Assembly (NCBI GenBank): GCA_023488925.1
Contig: JAMDDA010000148.1
Location: 1 to 10,405 of the forward strand
Direction: 5' to 3'
DNA length: 10,405 bases
Origin: Actinomycetota bacterium
Lineage (GTDB): Bacteria > Actinomycetota > Thermoleophilia > RBG-16-64-13
Below are positions 6,476 through 10,405 of this stretch, piece by piece (position 1 is the stretch's first letter; each line of letters starts with the position of its first letter). A program made the translations under genes and the position numbers. Below the pieces are notes generated by a model. It was not told where the DNA came from. It saw only the letters and a program-made list of their open reading frames with translations, and did no database searches.

Positions 6476-7426
6476 GTGAAGTCTGCATCCGTGGGCCCTG
6501 CTTCTCACACGACACCGAGCAGAAGATACGTGCATTCAAGCCGGGGGGCCAAACTCGTTATCTGCAGTTACGAGAACTCGCGCTACCGGACCGCTTTCTG
6601 GCCGGGACGAGAATACGAGGACCGGGCTGAGCGCATCGCGCTCAGGCACATGGTGCCCGGCCGCGGAGCACGCCTGTGCGACATCGGCGCGGGTTTCGGG
6701 CGCCTGGCTGACGAATACCACGGCTACGAGCAGGTCATCCTTCTCGACTACTCATGGTCGATGCTCCGCGATGCCGTGCGCCGGCTACACCGCGACCCGC
6801 GCTTTCTCTTCGTGGCTGCCGACCTCTACCACCTCCCGTTCGCCGACTCAGCCCTGGACACCGCCGTTACCGTCCGTGTGCTGCACCACGTCGTGGATAT
6901 TCCCCGCGCCCTTGCCGAGGTAGCCCGGGTCGTTCGCCCCCAGGGTGCGTACGTTACCGAGTTTGCCAACAAGCGACACCTCAAGGCGCGCCTGCGGCGG
7001 TGGTTCACCGGGCGCGCGCCCGACCTGGACAGCCTCGAGCCCCACGAGTACCTGAGACTGCATTTCGATTTCCATCCCCGCTTCATTACCGATCGGCTAC
7101 GCGCCAGCGGCTTCGCCATCCGCGATGAGCGGGCGGTCTCCGCCTTCCGTCTCGCTGCTCTCAAGCGGGTATTCCCGCCGCGCCTCCTCTCCGGGCTGGA
7201 CGGCTTGGTCCAACACCCCTTGGCGGGCCTGGGTCTGACCCCGAGCATCTTCGTCCAGTCGCAATCGGCGAAACCCGGGGAGCCTGTGATCAATCGGGCC
7301 CTGTGGCGCTGCATCCGGTGTGGATCGACCGATCTCGAGACTGCGGGCGAGGCGCTCGCCTGCCGGGCGTGCTCGCGCACCTATCCTATCCGGGAAGGCG
7401 GCATCGATTTCAGGGACCCCCGGTAA
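6476..7426 (+). CDS. Class I SAM-dependent methyltransferase with C-terminal zinc-ribbon (Trm112-like) domain
   Basis: This is a 316-residue protein. The Rossmann methyltransferase core begins with motif I DIGAGFG (69-75), followed by an acidic D91 after VILL for the SAM ribose, and AADLYHLPF (D116) for the adenine side. VLHHVVDIPRALAEVARVVRPQG then gives a Methyltransf_11-type pattern. The last 40 residues hold C279, C282, C296 and C299 in two CxxC pairs plus a YPIREGGIDF ending, matching the Trm112-like zinc-binding tail. Start GTG at 6476 has GGAGGT at 6465-6470 with a 5-base spacer. The first 30 residues are not conserved-looking. The acceptor (small molecule, lipid quinone, RNA or protein) cannot be told from sequence. 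It stands alone on the plus strand downstream of a repeat pair; the next gene follows after 179 bases. Confidence 0.9.
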   Translation: MKSASVGPASHTTPSRRYVHSSRGAKLVICSYENSRYRTAFWPGREYEDRAERIALRHMVPGRGARLCDIGAGFGRLADEYHGYEQVILLDYSWSMLRDAVRRLHRDPRFLFVAADLYHLPFADSALDTAVTVRVLHHVVDIPRALAEVARVVRPQGAYVTEFANKRHLKARLRRWFTGRAPDLDSLEPHEYLRLHFDFHPRFITDRLRASGFAIRDERAVSAFRLAALKRVFPPRLLSGLDGLVQHPLAGLGLTPSIFVQSQSAKPGEPVINRALWRCIRCGSTDLETAGEALACRACSRTYPIREGGIDFRDPR

Positions 7427-7441
7427 GAACCCGGGCGCACC

Positions 7442-7462
7442 TGGAGACCAGCACCGTCTCCA
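7442..7462. terminator. Small hairpin after the methyltransferase gene
   Basis: TGGAGAC (7442-7448) pairs with GTCTCCA (7456-7462) around a seven-base loop, 15 bases after the methyltransferase stop. There is no T-run, so it is only a weak terminator candidate. Confidence 0.25.
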
Positions 7463-7605
7463 CCATCCACCAGCGCCTGGGGGGTCGACACTCAGACCCG
7501 CACGAAGCGGCCGAGTGCCGTCATCGCCGTCTCCACTCGACCGGACTGTTCTGGTACCGTTGCGGGGTCGAGCGCAACCAAGGAACGGCGTTCGGAGGGG
7601 AAGCC

Positions 7606-8814
7606 GTGAAGGTGTGTATATATGGAGCCGGGGCCGTGGGTGGGTTCGTCGGCGTGCGGCTGGCCCACTCGGGCTGCGAGGTCAGCGCCGTGGCCCGCGG
7701 CGCGACATTGGCCGCCATCCACGAGCGCGGGTGGCGGCTGGAGACCGGGGGGACACTGCTCGTCGAGCAGGTGAGGGCCTCGGCGGATCCTGAAGACCTG
7801 GGAGTGCAGGACCTGGTGGTGTTGGCCGTGAAGGCGACCGCTCTCAAGCAGGTGGCCGCCCGGATCGCGCCGCTTCTGGGGCCGGACACTGCGGTATTGA
7901 CAGCCATGAACGGCGTTCCCTGGTGGTTCTTCGCCGGCTTCGGGGGCGACGACGAAGGAATGCGCCTGCAGGCCGTCGACCCCACCGGAGCGATAGCGGC
8001 AGGTATCCCCACGCGCTCTGTCCTGGGCGGGGTCGTGCACGGCAGCTTCGCCGTGGTCGAGCCGGGGCTGGTACGCCACGTGGCCGGCAATCGTCTGATC
8101 GTGGGAGAGCCCGACGGCAGTGATTCCCCCCGGGTGCGGGCGGTGGCACAGGCGCTCACGAAGGCCGGGCTGGATGTCACGGTCTCCCCGTGCATCCAGG
8201 CTGAGATCTGGTACAAGCTCTGGGGCAACATGACGATGAACCCCATCTCGGCGCTCACCGGGGCGACCTGCGATCGCATCTTGGATGACCCCTTGGTCAA
8301 CCGATTCTGCCTGGAAGTGATGGCCGAGGCGGCTCGGATCGGCGAGAAGATCGGGTGCCCCATCAGCCAGACCGGGGAGGAACGCAACGCCCTCACCCGG
8401 GAACTCGGCGCGTTCAAGACCTCGATGCTTCGCGATGCCGAAGCTGGGCGACCGCTGGAACTAGACGCGCTCCTCACCGTGGTCAGCGAGATCGGCTTGA
8501 AGGTGGGTGAGCCCACGCCCGCCGTCGACACCCTCCTGGGCCTGGCTCGGCTGCACGCGCGCGTGCGGGGGGTTGTATCCGGAGCCGTGAGAGGACAGGA
8601 AGATGGACGCCTGCTGCAAGAAAGGGCGCCCGCTCCAGGTGCACCTGCGGAGCTGACGAGTCGCTGTCAGTGGCCCGCCGGGACCGGCAGCACCAAGTAC
8701 TTGCCCCGTTGGGCGACCTTGCCCGCTTGCCTGAGCGCCTTCAAGGCCTTGGTCACGCTCACGCGGTGCGCCCCCACGAGGAACCCGAGCTCCTCGTGGG
8801 TGAGCGGGAACTGA
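7606..8814 (+). CDS. Ketopantoate reductase (PanE/ApbA) family protein, C-terminus probably frameshifted
   Basis: The family reduces 2-dehydropantoate to pantoate with NADPH (coenzyme A pathway), though many paralogues act on other 2-oxo acids. The N-terminus reads MKVCIYGAGAVGG with the GxGxxG nucleotide fold (G7-G12). Later come the conserved N102 in TAMNGVPWW, catalytic-type K204 and N208/N212 in YKLWGNMTMNP, and a C-terminal RPLELDALL segment with the substrate-binding glutamate. GTG at 7606 has GGAGG at 7594-7598 with a 7-base spacer; the frame is open farther upstream, but only into the methyltransferase gene. As written the protein is 402 residues, about 75 longer than usual. After R321 the tail is non-family and overlaps the opposite-strand regulator by 148 bases. 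Removing one G from the GGGGGG run at 8567-8572 gives RVRGLYPEP and a stop at 8588-8590 (327 residues), a typical family ending. Confidence 0.88.
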   Translation: MKVCIYGAGAVGGFVGVRLAHSGCEVSAVARGATLAAIHERGWRLETGGTLLVEQVRASADPEDLGVQDLVVLAVKATALKQVAARIAPLLGPDTAVLTAMNGVPWWFFAGFGGDDEGMRLQAVDPTGAIAAGIPTRSVLGGVVHGSFAVVEPGLVRHVAGNRLIVGEPDGSDSPRVRAVAQALTKAGLDVTVSPCIQAEIWYKLWGNMTMNPISALTGATCDRILDDPLVNRFCLEVMAEAARIGEKIGCPISQTGEERNALTRELGAFKTSMLRDAEAGRPLELDALLTVVSEIGLKVGEPTPAVDTLLGLARLHARVRGVVSGAVRGQEDGRLLQERAPAPGAPAELTSRCQWPAGTGSTKYLPRWATLPACLSAFKALVTLTRCAPTRNPSSSWVSGN

Positions 8815-9371
8815 ATCACGAGCCCGTTCTCGGTTCTGGTGCCGTGTTCGCGGGCAAGGTCGGTCAACACCGCATGGAGACGCTTCTCCAAGTGGGTTGC
8901 CGATGTGCTGGCTGCGCGACTCGTGAGCCACGCGATCCTGTCGCTCATGTTGCGGATGATCTGCAGGCCGATGTTGGGGTTCTCGGTCACCAGCCGCTCG
9001 AAACGAGCCTTGGTGAAGCCGCAGAGGAGGCTCTCCTCCATGCACTCCGCGGTGAGTGGATACTTGGCGTCCTCCATGAGAAAGGTCTCGCCGAGGAAGT
9101 CTCCGGCCTTGCGGATGTCGACCAGGACTTCGCTCCCGTCGCTTCCCGCTTTCACCAGCTTCACCCGGCCGGCCTTGATCACGAACATGATCCCGGCCTG
9201 ATCCCCTTGGAGGAATACAAGCTCGCCCGCTTCATACCGCCGGCGCCACGCCGCTTCGGTGAGAGCCTTCACCTCCTGCTCCTGCAGATTCCGGAAGAGC
9301 CAGAGGTGGGCAAAGCAGATGGGGGAGAGACCTTCGGCACCGGAGGCTAGCTGCTCACACGTGCAGCGCAT
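8667..9371 (-). CDS. Crp/Fnr-family transcriptional regulator with FNR-like cysteines
   Basis: This 234-residue protein has the two-domain plan of the family. A cyclic-nucleotide-binding-type beta-roll spans about residues 25-120 (FLQGDQAGIMFVIKAGRVKL and GDFLGETFLM), followed by a long dimer helix. A C-terminal winged helix-turn-helix spans about 170-225 (LTHEELGFLVGAHRVSVTKALKAL). Counted from this start, C3, C5 and C19 precede the beta-roll, and C117 in SLLCGF aligns with C122 of E. coli FNR. An oxygen- or NO-sensing iron-sulfur cluster is therefore possible, although the N-terminal spacing (C-x-C-x13-C) differs from FNR. ATG at 9369-9371 was chosen because GAGGAG lies 9 bases upstream (9381-9386); an ATG at 9393-9395 would add eight residues with a poorer site. 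It follows the DUF1638-like gene on the same strand after 85 bases. No binding site for it was identified. Confidence 0.92.
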   Translation of the reverse strand: MRCTCEQLASGAEGLSPICFAHLWLFRNLQEQEVKALTEAAWRRRYEAGELVFLQGDQAGIMFVIKAGRVKLVKAGSDGSEVLVDIRKAGDFLGETFLMEDAKYPLTAECMEESLLCGFTKARFERLVTENPNIGLQIIRNMSDRIAWLTSRAASTSATHLEKRLHAVLTDLAREHGTRTENGLVIQFPLTHEELGFLVGAHRVSVTKALKALRQAGKVAQRGKYLVLPVPAGH

Positions 9372-9456
9372 ACTGTCACGCTCCTCTGCTTTCATGAGCC
9401 GTCACCCCGGCACGTGTGTTCCCTCGTGCATGCGATATCACTGTCCCACGATACTA

Positions 9457-9990
9457 TTATCCGAGGAGCTCTGCGACTCGCTCCCGAAACCAATCGAGGG
9501 ATGCCGGGACGATTGTGACCGGCGTTTGGGTGTAGTCGTAGAACTCGAGCACGGCCAGCTCATCGATAGGCTCCAGGCCGAAGTCCAGCACCACAATCTC
9601 GTCGTAGCCGCCGAAGTTGATCCGCCCGTCGATCTCGTCCCACCCCAGGCCCTCGATGAAGATGGTCCGCCACTCGCGCAGCCAGCCAGGGGTCATGATG
9701 AACACCCGTTCACCGAAGCGCGCCCGTTCTACCGGATCGAGGAAGGCCTCGATGCAGTTCGCCGCCTGCAGACGACGGCCACTGCGGGCGGCGAGGAGGA
9801 GATCCATGTCCGGGTGGCAGGCCCCGTAAAGGCAGGCGATCTCCTCCTCACCGGCAAGAGCCCGACCGAGCGCCTCTCCCAGACGCTCGTCGCTCACATG
9901 GAGTCCGGCCGGCAGCCAGAGGGTGACGAAGTCTTCCCCTACCAGGTGCTCGATCTCCTTCCGGAAGATACTGCAGCCGATGACTTTCAA
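9457..9990 (-). CDS. DUF1638-like protein of unknown function
   Basis: This 177-residue soluble protein resembles the DUF1638 family. A LPAGLH segment follows the first strand, YGACHPDMDLLL stands where family members have a YGxC-type motif, ANCIEAFLDP follows, and MTPGWLREW matches the family's TPGW signature. C6, C53, H59 and C79 are candidate metal or cofactor ligands, but this is inference. In other genomes the family often occurs near corrinoid-dependent methyltransferases; its biochemical role is not established. The start is TTG at 9988-9990, supported by AGGAG (9999-10003) with an 8-base spacer; no ATG or GTG fits better. It lies 87 bases after the MTH865-like gene on the same strand and probably belongs to the same operon. 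Confidence 0.75.
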   Translation of the reverse strand: MKVIGCSIFRKEIEHLVGEDFVTLWLPAGLHVSDERLGEALGRALAGEEEIACLYGACHPDMDLLLAARSGRRLQAANCIEAFLDPVERARFGERVFIMTPGWLREWRTIFIEGLGWDEIDGRINFGGYDEIVVLDFGLEPIDELAVLEFYDYTQTPVTIVPASLDWFRERVAELLG

Positions 9991-10016
9991 CGAGAGGACT
10001 CCTATCGTTCAAAGCC

Positions 10017-10064
10017 GGGGGCCCGAGCCCCTTCTTGCCGTACAGTCGCCCGGGTTCGCCCGGG
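10017..10064 (-). other. Two GC-rich hairpins between the MTH865-like and DUF1638-like genes
   Basis: CCCGGG-TTCG-CCCGGG (10049-10064) is a perfect 6-bp stem with a tetraloop. GGGGC-CCGA-GCCCC (10018-10031) is a second stem closer to the DUF1638-like gene. Read on the minus strand they follow the MTH865-like stop by 13 bases and precede the next ribosome binding site. With no T-run they look more like RNA processing or attenuation structures than strong terminators. Confidence 0.4.
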
Positions 10065-10077
10065 GTGCGTCGGCTGC

Positions 10078-10314
10078 TCAGAGCGCCCGGGAGAGAATCG
10101 TCTCCGCTACTTGCTCCGCACTCTGAAACGGAAAGTCGCCGGGAGTGAGCACACCGCCGGCATCCCCGGCACGGAGCGTGATGCCGCCCGCCGCACAGGT
10201 GGTGTCGGCTCCCTGCGGAAAGGCCGCAAGGAGTTCTTCAGGGCCCGCGATAGGAAAAGTGGCCCCCGCCAGCGCACCCACTATCTGACGCTTGAGTTCG
10301 TCCTTGACGTTCAT
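10078..10314 (-). CDS. MTH865-like family small protein
   Basis: The 78-residue acidic protein matches the MTH865-like family over its whole length: an N-terminal helix NVKDELKRQIVGALAGA, a FPI..PEELLAAFP segment, the central GADTTCAAG motif with C40, and a terminal DFPFQSAEQVAETIL helix. The family is named for a Methanothermobacter protein with an EF-hand-like fold; no biochemical function is established. It is found in methanogens and other anaerobes. ATG at 10312-10314 has the excellent ribosome site GAGGAGGT (10320-10327) with a 5-base spacer. That site overlaps the stop codon of the gene before it, so the two are one transcript and likely coupled. The DUF1638-like gene follows after 87 bases. 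Confidence 0.9.
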   Translation of the reverse strand: MNVKDELKRQIVGALAGATFPIAGPEELLAAFPQGADTTCAAGGITLRAGDAGGVLTPGDFPFQSAEQVAETILSRAL

Positions 10315-10325
10315 GGCTTACCTCC

Positions 10326-10405
10326 TCAGGCGATGCGTTCGCCGGCCCCGGGGCCGGCGCTCAGGTCCCACACCGACTCCACCTGAATGCGGACGACCGC
10401 CTGGA
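10326..10405 (-). CDS. C-terminal end of an unidentified protein (runs off the window)
   Basis: On the minus strand the last 25 codons before TGA (10326-10328) read QAVVRIQVESVWDL then SAGPGAGERIA. The frame is chosen because the other two do not give a sensible ending and because this stop overlaps the ribosome binding site of the MTH865-like gene, the tight spacing of an operon. The C-terminus is too short to name a family. A 20-bp palindrome (10340-10359) lies inside the coding end. Confidence 0.6.
   Translation of the reverse strand, partial: QAVVRIQVESVWDLSAGPGAGERIA
10340..10359. repeat. 20-bp perfect palindrome
   Basis: CGCCGGCCCCGGGGCCGGCG reads the same on both strands without a spacer. 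It lies in the coding end of the partial gene, encoding SAGPGAGE on the minus strand, 12 bases before that gene's stop. Confidence 0.9.

Noticed and set aside
7303..7605. Upstream extension of the PanE-like frame
   Set aside because: The extra 101 codons overlap the methyltransferase in another frame and are not family-like; the GTG at 7606 has a proper ribosome site and begins the nucleotide-binding fold.
9259..10386. 375-residue plus-strand open frame opposite the regulator, DUF1638 and MTH865 genes
   Set aside because: It is the complement of three well-supported minus-strand genes, and its translation shows no domain features.

Overview
The window looks like a piece of a high-GC anaerobic or facultative bacterium with a Gram-positive (monoderm, S-layer bearing) envelope. 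The pointers are strong AGGAGG-type ribosome binding sites, GTG/TTG starts, a secreted multiheme cytochrome carrying three N-terminal S-layer homology (SLH) domains, and small protein families (MTH865-like, DUF1638-like) common in anaerobes. A deep-branching actinobacterial lineage or a high-GC clostridial/limnochordial lineage would fit, but the sequence alone does not decide this.

Layout. (1) 1-3323, plus strand: a tight three-gene operon for a DMSO-reductase-family respiratory enzyme: 5'-truncated molybdopterin catalytic subunit, four-cluster [4Fe-4S] subunit, DmsC-like membrane anchor. (2) 3324-3538: convergent gap with one GC-rich hairpin. (3) 3539-5311, minus strand: a 590-residue secreted decaheme c-type cytochrome with three SLH domains. 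(4) 5312-6475: over 1.1 kb without an intact gene. It holds the structured leader of the cytochrome gene, a decayed start of a magnesium-type P-type ATPase gene, a possible PIN-domain stub, a 111-bp element with 10-bp inverted ends, a 24-bp tandem duplication and a pair of 32-bp direct repeats. (5) 6476-8814, plus strand: a SAM methyltransferase with a C-terminal zinc-ribbon (Trm112-like) tail, then a ketopantoate-reductase-family gene whose end appears frameshifted at a six-G run. (6) 8667-10405, minus strand: a Crp/Fnr regulator with FNR-like cysteines, a DUF1638-like protein, an MTH865-like small protein, and the last 25 codons of an unidentified gene.

How the parts may work together. The molybdoenzyme operon and the SLH cytochrome are both anaerobic electron-transfer modules. 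The DmsC-like anchor would take electrons from quinol, and an S-layer-tethered cytochrome could pass electrons through the thick cell wall. They are convergently transcribed, so shared function is inference. The cysteine-rich Crp/Fnr protein is a plausible local redox regulator, but no operator was identified. The most notable items are the SLH-decaheme cytochrome, the probable single-base frameshift that restores a canonical PanE C-terminus, the gene graveyard with a MITE-like element, and the MTH865/DUF1638 operon of unknown function.
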